DNA from: a virus
Strand: one strand, 5' to 3'
Virus record (IMG/VR): IMGVR_UViG_3300010885_012827
Location: 1-22,170 of that record
Length of the DNA: 22,170 bases
Shown here: positions 1-8,211 of the stretch, piece after piece
How positions within the stretch are numbered: position 1 is the first letter of the stretch
How the letters are laid out: every line of letters begins with the position of its first letter
The notes under the pieces: model-generated
What the model was told of the DNA's origin: nothing
The model's input: the letters and a program-made list of their open reading frames with translations, nothing else
Database searches by the model: none
Translations under genes and position numbers: made by a program

Positions 1-50
1 AAATATATGTTCCAAAAAATTCAAAATTAAGAGAGGCGTTAGGTATATAA
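1..50 (+). CDS. C-terminal end of an upstream gene (partial)
   Basis: In the frame starting at base 3 the sequence reads IYVPKNSKLREALGI and stops at TAA 48-50. The final A of that stop is the first base of the next ATG, giving TAATG. The same junction joins gp6 to the giant gene further on, which supports this frame. The residue mix is ordinary for a soluble protein end. A second reading in frame 1 ends at TAA 28-30 after nine codons (KYMFQKIQN) and cannot be excluded. In T4-like phages a baseplate gene would be expected here, but the fragment is too short to name. Confidence 0.5.
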   Translation, partial: IYVPKNSKLREALGI

Positions 51-2275
51 TGGCAGGAGCAACTACAGCGTCATCAGTGGCAACTACTGTTTTAACAGGC
101 ATAGGTGCAGCAACAGGAGTTGCTGCAGCAATTGACAGCACTATTAGTGCAGTTACCTCTGCATTTAAAGAAATTGCACCGCAAAAATTTCCAATTGCTA
201 ATGCACTTCACGGTTATGCAACATATGACTACGTGCTCGGCATAGGATCGTTAACAGCAGAAGACTGTAACTATCCAGATTCGACGTATTTGTCAGGAAA
301 AAGAATTCCGCTAATTTGCAAATCGGCAAATGCTGATCCGACTAATCGTGTAAACACACCTTATGGCAAGTTTGACTTTTTTGTTGAAGATTTACAATTA
401 GATAGCCAAATAGGTTTGCAATTTGGCTTTAACACAAATGTTTCATCTATTTCTTTTAAAGTTAGAGAACCGTTTAGTATGGGATTGTTTATGATTTCTA
501 TCCAGCAAGCTGCTCAAGAGCAAGGATGGAACGCTTGGCGAGATGCCCCGTTTTTATTAACTATTGATTTTAGAGGTAATAAAGAAAATGGTTCGATGGT
601 ACCAATTCCTGGTTTAGAAAAACGCATACCGTTCATGTTTAATGAGATTAACATGTCAGTTGATGCAAGCGGAAGTTCATACACTGTAACTGCACAACCG
701 TATAATCAATTAGGGTTAAGCGATGAGCATGCAACATTAAAAACTGACGTTTCGATAAAAGGTACAACTGTGCAAGAAACATTGCAAACAGGTGAAAAAA
801 GTTTGCAATCAGTTATTAATAAACGATTAAAATCATTACAAGATAAAAAAATTGTAGCTGTCCCGGATGAGATTCTAATTTTATTTCCAATAGACACTTC
901 GTCTGAAGCTACTGGCGGCGGATCTGGTAACACTGAAAATAAAGATGGTGCAACTACTGATGCAACGCAACAAGCATTATTTGACAAAATTGGTGTGTCT
1001 CGAAACAAAGATACTCAATCATTAGAACAAGATCCTAAGAATTGTAATGATTTAGGTAAAGCAAAGTTAGGATTTGATGAAAAACGAAAAGGTGACGCTC
1101 CGGTTGGAAAAGATAATGTAGTGTACGATGACAAATTAAAAGTTAATGTGCGTGCAAACAACACTATCAATGCCGCAGAAAGTGATTTTAGATTTAGACA
1201 AGATACAGATATTCCAAATGCAATTAATCAAGTTATTTTACAAAGTAATTTTGTAACTGATGCATTTAACCCAGATAATTTAAGTCCAGAAGGGTACATA
1301 GGATGGTGGAGGATTGATATTCAAACTTATATTATTCCTAACACAGACAATATGAAATCAACTGGAACCTATCCCAAGTTAATAGTTTACCGGGTAGTAC
1401 CGTACGATGTACATTCTAGTAAAATGGCTCCGCCTAATGCACAAGTTCCCGGGTTTGATAATTTAGCACAACAGGCAGTTAAAGAATACAATTACATTTA
1501 CACTGGTAAAAATGTTGACATTTTAAATTTTGATATTAAGATTAACAACGGATTTCAGACAATTATGGCCGCCGACGGATTACAAGACGGTGGAGATGTT
1601 AAAGACTCAGAAATTGGAAATGTTAAACCAAAAGGTGGGTCGCCTCTTGCCGAAGGGTTTGAACCTGAACAAGAATTAGGTGTTGGCTCGACAGTTGTAA
1701 AGTATATTGGAACATTAACCGGTTCTGACAAGATGGGTGGTGGTGGCACAGAAACAAAAGGCACTCGCGCTGCTAGATTCTTTATGGATTCAGTTACGTC
1801 AGGACTTGACATGTACAATATAAAATTAAAAATAGTAGGTGATCCGTATTTTGTTGTACAAAGTGGCATGGGTAATTACACTGCAAGTTCTACGCAATAC
1901 AGTAATTTAACAACTGACGGGTCAGTAAATTATCAAAACGGCGAAGTTGTTATTAAAATATTTTTTAGAACTCCGATTGACATTAATCAAACAACTGGAA
2001 TGTATTCTTTTGGTGCTGCTACTGTGCCGTTGATGCAGTTTAACGGTCTTTACAATGTTACTACTGTCAAAAGTTCGTTTAACGGCGGGCAATTTACACA
2101 AGAACTTGATGCATACAGATTACCAATGCAAGAAGGAACAAACATTGCTCCGAGTGGCACGTTTAACGTGGCAAACCTAGCATCGGGAGTTGTTGATGCA
2201 GCAGCAAAACTAGCAAGCGATGCTGTAGGTGCAGTAACAGACGCAGTAACAAGCGTAGTTAGCAAAGTATTATAG
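50..2275 (+). CDS. Virion structural protein, probable tail/baseplate hub component
   Basis: A 741-residue protein just upstream of a gp5-like spike gene, so probably a partner of the central hub (the role of gp27 in T4; this is inference). Residues about 105-235 form a beta-rich domain with FFVEDLQLDSQIGLQFGF and APFLLTIDFRGN. Residues 238-280 run from GTTVQETLQTGEKSL to VPDEILILFP and may be a small helical adaptor. A Gly/Thr/Asn-rich linker follows (about 285-315). A second beta domain begins near residue 385 with AINQVILQSNF and includes VYRVVPYDV. Near the C-terminus GLYNVTTVKSSFNGGQFTQ (666-684), followed by ELDAYRLPMQ, resembles the closing strand motif of phage hub proteins. Both ends are Ala/Gly/Val-rich (1-40 and about 706-741). 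The ATG at 50 has GAGAGG at 31-36 and AGG at 41-43 upstream. No other ATG, GTG or TTG precedes it in frame within the window. It is a real gene; the hub role is moderately supported. Confidence 0.9.
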   Translation: MAGATTASSVATTVLTGIGAATGVAAAIDSTISAVTSAFKEIAPQKFPIANALHGYATYDYVLGIGSLTAEDCNYPDSTYLSGKRIPLICKSANADPTNRVNTPYGKFDFFVEDLQLDSQIGLQFGFNTNVSSISFKVREPFSMGLFMISIQQAAQEQGWNAWRDAPFLLTIDFRGNKENGSMVPIPGLEKRIPFMFNEINMSVDASGSSYTVTAQPYNQLGLSDEHATLKTDVSIKGTTVQETLQTGEKSLQSVINKRLKSLQDKKIVAVPDEILILFPIDTSSEATGGGSGNTENKDGATTDATQQALFDKIGVSRNKDTQSLEQDPKNCNDLGKAKLGFDEKRKGDAPVGKDNVVYDDKLKVNVRANNTINAAESDFRFRQDTDIPNAINQVILQSNFVTDAFNPDNLSPEGYIGWWRIDIQTYIIPNTDNMKSTGTYPKLIVYRVVPYDVHSSKMAPPNAQVPGFDNLAQQAVKEYNYIYTGKNVDILNFDIKINNGFQTIMAADGLQDGGDVKDSEIGNVKPKGGSPLAEGFEPEQELGVGSTVVKYIGTLTGSDKMGGGGTETKGTRAARFFMDSVTSGLDMYNIKLKIVGDPYFVVQSGMGNYTASSTQYSNLTTDGSVNYQNGEVVIKIFFRTPIDINQTTGMYSFGAATVPLMQFNGLYNVTTVKSSFNGGQFTQELDAYRLPMQEGTNIAPSGTFNVANLASGVVDAAAKLASDAVGAVTDAVTSVVSKVL

Positions 2276-2283
2276 GTAAGATA

Positions 2284-3795
2284 ATGAGTGACAGAAATTT
2301 AAACCAGGGTGGAGTTATTTCATCATCGGGATCAAAACCAGAACCAGGCCCGTTCTTAGCAACAGTAGTAAGCCATCAAGACGGAACATACATGGGCATA
2401 CTTGAAGTCGAACTTGATCGACCAACAGGTGGAACAAGTAAAGAGGGAGAATTGCATCGTGTTAATTATATGAGTCCATTTGGCGGAATAACAAGTAAAG
2501 AATTTGTTGCCGAAGATCCGAATGATTATAATAATACCCAAAAGAGCTACGGTTTTTGGATGGTTCCACCCGATGTCGGGTCAAAAGTAATTGTATTTTT
2601 TATTAACGGTGATCCAAAATACGGTTACTGGATAGGTTGTGTGTTTGAAGAAAATAAAAATTTTATGATTCCTGGACTTGCTGCAACAGAATATGTGCTT
2701 GACAGTAAACAACGAAGACCAGTTGCTGAATTTAATGCTAAAGTTAATACCGCAACATCTGATCCTTCAAAATTTAAAAAACCTGCGCATCCATTTGCTG
2801 CAGTTTTAGAGAATCAGGGTAATCTTGGCTTAAATGATGGCGGCTTATTGTACGATGACACTCGCGGTATTACTACTAGCAGCGCAAGACGTGAAACGCC
2901 TAGTATGGTATTTGGAATATCGACTCCCGGGCCACTTGATAAAAGATCAGGTGCAAAAACAGGTCCAATTGGTAAGGAAGAACATAAAATTCCAAATGCG
3001 TTTGTGAGTAGATTAGGTGGTAGTACTTTTGTCATGGATGACGGTGATGACAAGTTCCTTCGTAAGAAAAAACCAAGTGAAGCCGGGCCGGAATACATGG
3101 CGATCGAACAAGGTGAAACCGGCGGAGATGTAACAATACCACATAACGAGCTTGTTAGAATTCGCACACGTACTGGCCATCAAATTTTGTTACACAACAG
3201 TGAAGATTTAATTTACATTACTAATTCTAGAGGTACTGCGTGGATTGAAATGACCAGTAACGGAAAAATTGATGTGTATGCATCTGATAGTATTAGTTTT
3301 AGGTCGGATGTAGATATTAATTTTAGTGCTGCTCGAGATATAAATTTACATGCAGGTTCAGATACTAAGGATAAAACAGTAGGAAAATTTACTGCAGACA
3401 CTGACGGATGGGTCAATATTACAGCTAGGCGAAATGTGAAAATTACTGCAACTTTTGGTGATTTAGAAGTTCTTGCAGATGCAGGTAGCGGAAAAATCAC
3501 AGTTAAAAATGATTTAAATTTAAAAAGTAGTCATCATATAGAAACTGCTGGAAAAATTGATATGAATGGCCCGGCTGCAGCAGTTGCAACAAAAGCATAC
3601 ATTCCTATTAGAGTACCGACGCAAGAACCATATAGCGGCCATGAAAATTTAGATCCTACTAAAGTTATTCCTGTGCAAACAAAAGCCAGTGATCCCAGTG
3701 CCAGTCGATCAAATGCTATTCCAGACTTCTTTAAAAAATACACAACAAAAACAGATACTTTTGCTAAAGTCAAAGGTGAGGAGAAAAAGAAATGA
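2284..3795 (+). CDS. gp5: gp5-like baseplate hub / tail spike protein without lysozyme domain
   Basis: A 503-residue homologue of the T4 gp5 / VgrG spike. Residues 22-125 are the N-terminal OB-fold: GPFLATVVSHQDG, then WMVPPDVGSKVIVFFINGD and YGYWIGCV, which is the gp5/VgrG signature. A middle segment has SSARRETPSMVFGISTPGP (from about 198) and RLGGSTFVMDDGDD (243-256), a pattern I associate with marine T4-like gp5. From about 287, RIRTRTGHQILLHN and NGKIDVYASDSISFRSDVD (327 on) start short repeated strands typical of a trimeric beta-helix needle, continuing to about 425. The tail contains PTQEPYSGHENLDP and a Lys-rich end. T4 gp5 (575 residues) carries a lysozyme domain between OB-fold and needle; none is visible here. 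The gene starts 8 bases after the hub gene, with AGGTAAG at 2274-2280 as ribosome site. Its stop overlaps the gp25 start (ATGA). The product should sit at the tip of the tail tube and help pierce the outer membrane. Confidence 0.88.
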   Translation: MSDRNLNQGGVISSSGSKPEPGPFLATVVSHQDGTYMGILEVELDRPTGGTSKEGELHRVNYMSPFGGITSKEFVAEDPNDYNNTQKSYGFWMVPPDVGSKVIVFFINGDPKYGYWIGCVFEENKNFMIPGLAATEYVLDSKQRRPVAEFNAKVNTATSDPSKFKKPAHPFAAVLENQGNLGLNDGGLLYDDTRGITTSSARRETPSMVFGISTPGPLDKRSGAKTGPIGKEEHKIPNAFVSRLGGSTFVMDDGDDKFLRKKKPSEAGPEYMAIEQGETGGDVTIPHNELVRIRTRTGHQILLHNSEDLIYITNSRGTAWIEMTSNGKIDVYASDSISFRSDVDINFSAARDINLHAGSDTKDKTVGKFTADTDGWVNITARRNVKITATFGDLEVLADAGSGKITVKNDLNLKSSHHIETAGKIDMNGPAAAVATKAYIPIRVPTQEPYSGHENLDPTKVIPVQTKASDPSASRSNAIPDFFKKYTTKTDTFAKVKGEEKKK

Positions 3796-4238
3796 GCGCA
3801 AACTCAAACCTTTATCATAGAATTTCATTGCCGGCAGTTGCGATTAAAACAGGTGATATTACACCAAAAATGTATAAAGGATTTAGTACAGTTAACACTA
3901 CATCAGAAAATTTTAGTTTGTTTGATATTGAATTAGTCAAACAGGATTTACTTAATCATTTTTACATTAGACAAGGTGAACGATTAATGCAGCCTAGCTT
4001 CGGTACAATAATTTGGGACGTGCTATTTGAGCCAATGACAGAGCAGGTTAAAGAATTAATTTTGCAAGATGTTAATAAAATTATTAATTATGATCCTCGA
4101 ATTTATGCATCTGAAGTAGTGGTTACTGCATACGAAACTGGAATACAAATTGAATGTTCGTTGCAATTTAATCCGTATAATATTTCCCAATCAATGAAAT
4201 TACGATTTGATCAAACTAGTGGCTTGCTAATACAATAA
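3792..4238 (+). CDS. gp25: gp25-like baseplate wedge subunit
   Basis: A 148-residue protein of the GPW/gp25 family, close to the 132 residues of T4 gp25. The family core is clear: FDIELVKQDLLNHFYIRQGE with the Gly-Glu-Arg triplet at residues 62-64, then LMQPSFGTIIWDVLFEP. This is followed by a helix (EQVKELILQDVNKII) and closing strands (VVVTAYETGIQIECSLQF). In T4, gp25 joins gp6 and gp53 in the wedge core and nucleates sheath assembly; the same role is inferred here. The start codon overlaps the stop of gp5 as ATGA. The Shine-Dalgarno stretch GAGGAG (3778-3783) lies inside the end of gp5, so translation is probably coupled. It is the last gene before the promoter-like gap at 4239-4285, which suits the end of one transcription unit. 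Confidence 0.93.
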   Translation: MSANSNLYHRISLPAVAIKTGDITPKMYKGFSTVNTTSENFSLFDIELVKQDLLNHFYIRQGERLMQPSFGTIIWDVLFEPMTEQVKELILQDVNKIINYDPRIYASEVVVTAYETGIQIECSLQFNPYNISQSMKLRFDQTSGLLIQ

Positions 4239-4285
4239 AGTACACACATAATTTTATTCAATAAATACACTTATTAGGATAAACC
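4239..4285 (+). promoter_or_regulatory. Intergenic late-promoter region upstream of gp6
   Basis: AATAAATA at 4260-4267 fits the T4 late promoter consensus TATAAATA in 7 of 8 positions and the NATAAATA form reported in cyanophages fully. It stands 18 bases before the gp6 ATG, so the transcript would have a very short leader. AGGA at 4276-4279, six bases before the ATG, is a good ribosome site. No -35 element is expected for this promoter class. No strong terminator hairpin for gp25 is visible. Confidence 0.65.
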
Positions 4286-7200
4286 ATGAGTGCAATAGAT
4301 AGACAAAATAGATTATTAGTAGCGGAAGATTGGAAGAAAATTTATCAATCTTTTAGAAACGCAGACTTCCAAAGTTACGATTTTGAAAACCTTCGAAGAA
4401 CAATGATTGACTATATTCGTCAAAACTACCCAGAAGATTTTAACGATTATATTGAAAGTTCAGAGTACTTGGCACTTATCGATCTAATTGCATTTTTAGG
4501 ACAAAGTGTAGCGTTTAGAATTGATTTAAATGCTCGTGAAAATTTTTTAGAGTTAGCCGAACGACGTGACAGTGTGTTAAGATTGGCACGCCTTATTAGT
4601 TATAATGCAAAACGAAATGTTGCTGCACAAGGGTTGCTAAAATTTACAACTGTGCAAACTAGCCAAAGTGTAATTGATAGTACCGGACGAAACTTAGCCG
4701 GACAGGTCATTACATGGAATGATGCATCAAATTCAAATTGGTACGATCAGTTTATTAAAGTAATTAACGCTGCATTGCCTACATCACAACAATTTGGAAA
4801 TCCTGCAGACAAAGCATCTGTATACGGAATTCCGACAGAGCAATATCGATTTGACAGTGCAAATGCCGGGGTACCTGTTTATTCATTTTCAAAAACAATA
4901 TCAGGTAGAAGCACAACATTTGAAATAACAAGTTCATCGTTTAACGGCCAAGACTATATCTACGAAGAACCACCAAAAGCAGGAAATAAACTTGCCTGCA
5001 TTTTTAGAAATGACGGCCGTGGCTACAGTAGTGCAGCTACTGGTTTCTTTTTAAACTTTACTCAAGGAAATCTTAATACTGGGTCGTTTTCAATTTCACA
5101 ACCTAGCACTAATGAATCAGTTGACATTCAATCGCAAGGCATTAACAATAACGATGTTTGGTTATATCGATTAGACAAGAACAGTAGTGAAAGTGAATTG
5201 TGGACAAAAGTTCCTAGTTTTGAAGGTAACAACATTATCTACAATAGCTTAAACAAAAACATTAGAAATATATACGGTGTTACAACTCGTGCAGGTGATG
5301 CAGTTAGTTTAACATTCAGTGACGGCACATTTGGTAATTTACCGTTAGGTACTTTTAGAGTTTATTATAGAATTAGTAACGGATTAAATTATAAAATTAC
5401 ACCACAGGATATTCGCAATGTTTCAATTTCTATACCGTATAACTCGGCAACTAACCAACTTGAAACATTAACGGTTACTTTAGCATTGGCTACATCAGTA
5501 AGTAATGCTGATACTACAGAATCGAACACAAGTATTAAAGCAAATGCACCTGCAACATACTACACACAAAATAGAATGATTACAGGTGAAGATTATAATA
5601 TTAGTCCATTGGGCGTTAACCAGCAGATATTAAAAGTTAAAGCTGTAAACAGATCGTCAAGTGGCATTAGTCGATATTTCGATTTAGTTGATCCGACTGG
5701 CAAATATAGTTCTACAAATTTATTTGCAGATGACGGTGTCTTGTACACTGAAAGTTATCAAACATTTGTTAAATTTTCTTTTGCTAATAAGACTGACATT
5801 GAAGGTGTAATTTATAATACTGTAATTGATATTTTGAAAAAAACAGAATTAAGAAACTATTATTATTCAAAATTTATTAATTTAATAACTTTAAGTTTAA
5901 GTGTGTTTTGGACTGCAGTTACAACAGATACCTCGTCATCGTCTGGGTACATCAGCAATCTTTCTGATCTTCAAATTACTAAAGTTAGCTCATACACTTC
6001 TACTGATCTTAAATATTTTGCATCAGGTGCATTGATTAGATTTTCTGCACCTGATGGTAAATTTTTTAACACTGCTAGCAATAATGTACTTGTCGAAGGG
6101 ACAGGATCGGAACTTGGGTATGTGTCGTATCTATGGGCAGAAGTGGTTACGGTTGCTGCTGATGGCACTGCGTCAAATACTGGGATATTACCAACTGGCA
6201 TAGGTGCTATAACATTAAGTACTCCGATTCCGACTGGTGCAATAGCTAGCCAAATTATTCCAAAGTTTTCAACTTCGATTTCTCAACCTGTTATAGCAAC
6301 AATGATTGATTTGATATTTTTAAATAAACCGTTTGGATTACGATACAATGCAGTTGTTCAAGAATGGCAACTTATCTTTGAAGTTAATTTAAACAGCAAA
6401 GGCGTGTTTAATTTAGGAAAACAGGGCGACACTTCAAATACACAACAAGATTCAAGTTGGCTATTATTGTTTACAACTGACAACGAATTTTATAAAATAA
6501 CTAGTCGCGAAACACGTTTTATTTTTGAAAGTGATAAACAGATTAGATTTTATTTTGATAGCAGTAAAAAAATATACGATACTCGATCAAACTCGTTAAT
6601 TAAAGACGCTATTAAAATTTTAAATATTAACCCAGTTGCAGGCAGTACATTGCCGTTTACTGTAGATTATAAATGGGAAATCCAATCTGAATATGTTGGA
6701 TTAGATGGATATGTTGATAATAAAAAAATTATTGTGTCATATGCTGATAGCGACGACGACGGCATTGTTGATAATCCTGAATTATTTCTAACTATTGTAG
6801 ATCCTAACAATTCGACAATTCCTCTTAAAAATCGATATATTGTTGAAGAAAAGTATTCGATTTCGTTAGGACAAGATGATTTTAGATATATTGACAATTT
6901 CTATGAACTTGTTAAAATATATAATTCCGAATCTGAGTTAGATACATTGTTAGATTTTACAATTGGCCAGTATTTTTATTTTATAGAAACGGCAGTTGTG
7001 AAACAATTAACTGCTGCAAGAAAATTAGTACCATCGCTTGCGTACAAAGTATATCAAGGCAGGGGTAATCTTAAATTCCAATATATTCACAGTGCTGACT
7101 ATGAGTCTCGAATTGACCCTGGTACAAGTAATATAATCGATGTGTTTGTATTAACAAGAAATTATGACACTACGTTTAGGCAATGGCTTGCAGGTGCAGA

Positions 7201-7747
7201 CATTACTAAACCACTTGCTCCTGGAACTGATGAGTTATATAACACGTTAGCACCGTCTCTTAATTTAATTAAAGCAGTGTCTGATGAAGTTATATATCAT
7301 CCTGTGCAATACAAAGTCTTATTTGGCGCAACTGCTCCTTTAGAATTACAAGCGGTATTTAAAATTACAAAAACCTCTGGACAAGTTATATCAGATAATG
7401 ACATTAAATCTCAAGTTATAACTTCAATTAACGAATTTTTTGCCTTAGAAAATTGGGATTTTGGTGATACTTTTTATTTTACAGAACTGGCAACTTATGT
7501 TATGAATAAAACATCACCTAATATTTCAAATTTTTTAATTGTGCCACGTCAACCTAGTTTATCGTTTGGTAGTCTATTTGAAATTAAATCGACTAGCAAT
7601 CAAATTTTTATTAATGGAGCAACAGTAAGTGACATTGAAATTATTTCTGGCATTACTGCAAATCAAATTAAATCGGCAAATATTATTACTGCTGAAAATT
7701 CAGCAGAACAACAACTTATTACTAGTTCATCATATGGGAGTATCTAA
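4286..7747 (+). CDS. gp6: gp6-like baseplate wedge protein
   Basis: A 1153-residue relative of T4 gp6 (660 residues), the wedge protein that forms the inner ring of the baseplate. The N-terminus is characteristic: a helical stretch with DWKKIYQSFRNADFQSYDFE, then ENFLELAERRDSVLRLARLI and SYNAKRNVAAQGLLKF. The J-like core shows YYTQNRMITGEDYNISPLGV (residues 425-444), then KAVNRSSSGISRYFDLVDPT. A later segment has DSSWLLLFTTDNEFY and IRFYFDSSKKIYDTRSN, which I recognise as a marine T4-like version and which accounts for much of the added length. Residues 821-832 (DSDDDGIVDNPE) match a canonical EF-hand calcium loop. The C-terminal part (about 1010-1100) has the mixed alpha/beta look of the gp6/J dimerisation region. 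It has its own late promoter motif. Its stop codon shares one base with the start of the giant gene (TAATG), and a GGGAG ribosome site for that gene lies inside its last codons. Confidence 0.93.
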   Translation: MSAIDRQNRLLVAEDWKKIYQSFRNADFQSYDFENLRRTMIDYIRQNYPEDFNDYIESSEYLALIDLIAFLGQSVAFRIDLNARENFLELAERRDSVLRLARLISYNAKRNVAAQGLLKFTTVQTSQSVIDSTGRNLAGQVITWNDASNSNWYDQFIKVINAALPTSQQFGNPADKASVYGIPTEQYRFDSANAGVPVYSFSKTISGRSTTFEITSSSFNGQDYIYEEPPKAGNKLACIFRNDGRGYSSAATGFFLNFTQGNLNTGSFSISQPSTNESVDIQSQGINNNDVWLYRLDKNSSESELWTKVPSFEGNNIIYNSLNKNIRNIYGVTTRAGDAVSLTFSDGTFGNLPLGTFRVYYRISNGLNYKITPQDIRNVSISIPYNSATNQLETLTVTLALATSVSNADTTESNTSIKANAPATYYTQNRMITGEDYNISPLGVNQQILKVKAVNRSSSGISRYFDLVDPTGKYSSTNLFADDGVLYTESYQTFVKFSFANKTDIEGVIYNTVIDILKKTELRNYYYSKFINLITLSLSVFWTAVTTDTSSSSGYISNLSDLQITKVSSYTSTDLKYFASGALIRFSAPDGKFFNTASNNVLVEGTGSELGYVSYLWAEVVTVAADGTASNTGILPTGIGAITLSTPIPTGAIASQIIPKFSTSISQPVIATMIDLIFLNKPFGLRYNAVVQEWQLIFEVNLNSKGVFNLGKQGDTSNTQQDSSWLLLFTTDNEFYKITSRETRFIFESDKQIRFYFDSSKKIYDTRSNSLIKDAIKILNINPVAGSTLPFTVDYKWEIQSEYVGLDGYVDNKKIIVSYADSDDDGIVDNPELFLTIVDPNNSTIPLKNRYIVEEKYSISLGQDDFRYIDNFYELVKIYNSESELDTLLDFTIGQYFYFIETAVVKQLTAARKLVPSLAYKVYQGRGNLKFQYIHSADYESRIDPGTSNIIDVFVLTRNYDTTFRQWLAGADITKPLAPGTDELYNTLAPSLNLIKAVSDEVIYHPVQYKVLFGATAPLELQAVFKITKTSGQVISDNDIKSQVITSINEFFALENWDFGDTFYFTELATYVMNKTSPNISNFLIVPRQPSLSFGSLFEIKSTSNQIFINGATVSDIEIISGITANQIKSANIITAENSAEQQLITSSSYGSI
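6746..6781 (+). other. EF-hand-type calcium loop in gp6
   Basis: Residues 821-832 of gp6 read DSDDDGIVDNPE. Positions 1, 3, 5, 9 and 12 of the loop are Asp, Asp, Asp, Asp and Glu, position 6 is Gly and position 8 is Val. That is the full canonical pattern for calcium binding by EF-hand, dockerin or thrombospondin-type loops. The flanks are beta-strand-like (KKIIVSY before, LFLTIVD after) rather than helical, so a single loop in a beta domain is more likely than a true EF-hand pair. Confidence 0.6.
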
Positions 7748-7749
7748 TG
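7736..7749 (+). promoter_or_regulatory. Ribosome site and TAATG junction of gp6 and the giant gene
   Basis: GGGAG at 7736-7740 lies six bases before the ATG at 7747. The gp6 stop TAA (7745-7747) shares its last A with this ATG. The arrangement fixes the start of the giant gene and points to translational coupling. No promoter-like NATAAATA motif is seen just upstream, so the giant gene most likely depends on the gp6 promoter. Confidence 0.8.
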
Positions 7750-8211
7750 GCTGATAACACAAATCCAATCGCAAGTGACAACCTTTCTGCATCATTTCTA
7801 CCAAGATTTTATAGAACAGATGCAAATAAAAAGTTTTTACAAGCTACTGTTAATCAATTAGTACAACCAGGAACTGTACAAAAAGTTAGCGGATATGTTG
7901 GTCGCCAAAATGCTAAAGCAACAACTGCTGATGATGTTTTTGTTGCTGCAGCTGATTCTACTAGGCAGCACTATCAATTAGAACCGGGGTTCGCTGTTAA
8001 AGATTCGCTTAATAATACAACATTTTTTAAAGATTATCAAGATTATATTAATCAAATTAATGTGTTTGGCGGTAATGTTAGCAACCATGCCCGGTTGAAT
8101 AAACAAGAATTTTATAGTTGGGATCCTCATATTAATTGGGACAAGTTTGTAAATTTTCAAAATTACTATTGGTTACCAAACGGTCCTGCAGTTGTTAACG
8201 TGTATGGTAAT
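7747..8211 (+). other. Conserved N-terminal segment of the giant protein
   Basis: Residues 1-155. The stretch FLPRFYRTDANKKFLQA is followed by TVQKVSGYVGRQNAK, a mixed segment, and the aromatic-rich run FYSWDPHINWDKFVNFQNYY (122-141) ending in WLPNGP. I associate this start with large baseplate-linked proteins of marine T4-like phages. It probably anchors the protein in the baseplate, since the tail-proximal end is normally the conserved one (inference). Confidence 0.6.

Noticed and set aside
1-30. Alternative end of the upstream gene in frame 1 (stop at 28-30)
   Set aside because: Only nine codons are visible. The frame ending at 48-50 is longer, has a more ordinary composition and makes a TAATG junction like the one between gp6 and the giant gene. 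It is kept only as an alternative.
4260-4275. Inverted repeat AATAA ... TTATT in the gp25-gp6 gap
   Set aside because: The stem has only five A/T pairs with a six-base loop, far too weak for a terminator, and it overlaps the promoter motif. No T-run follows.
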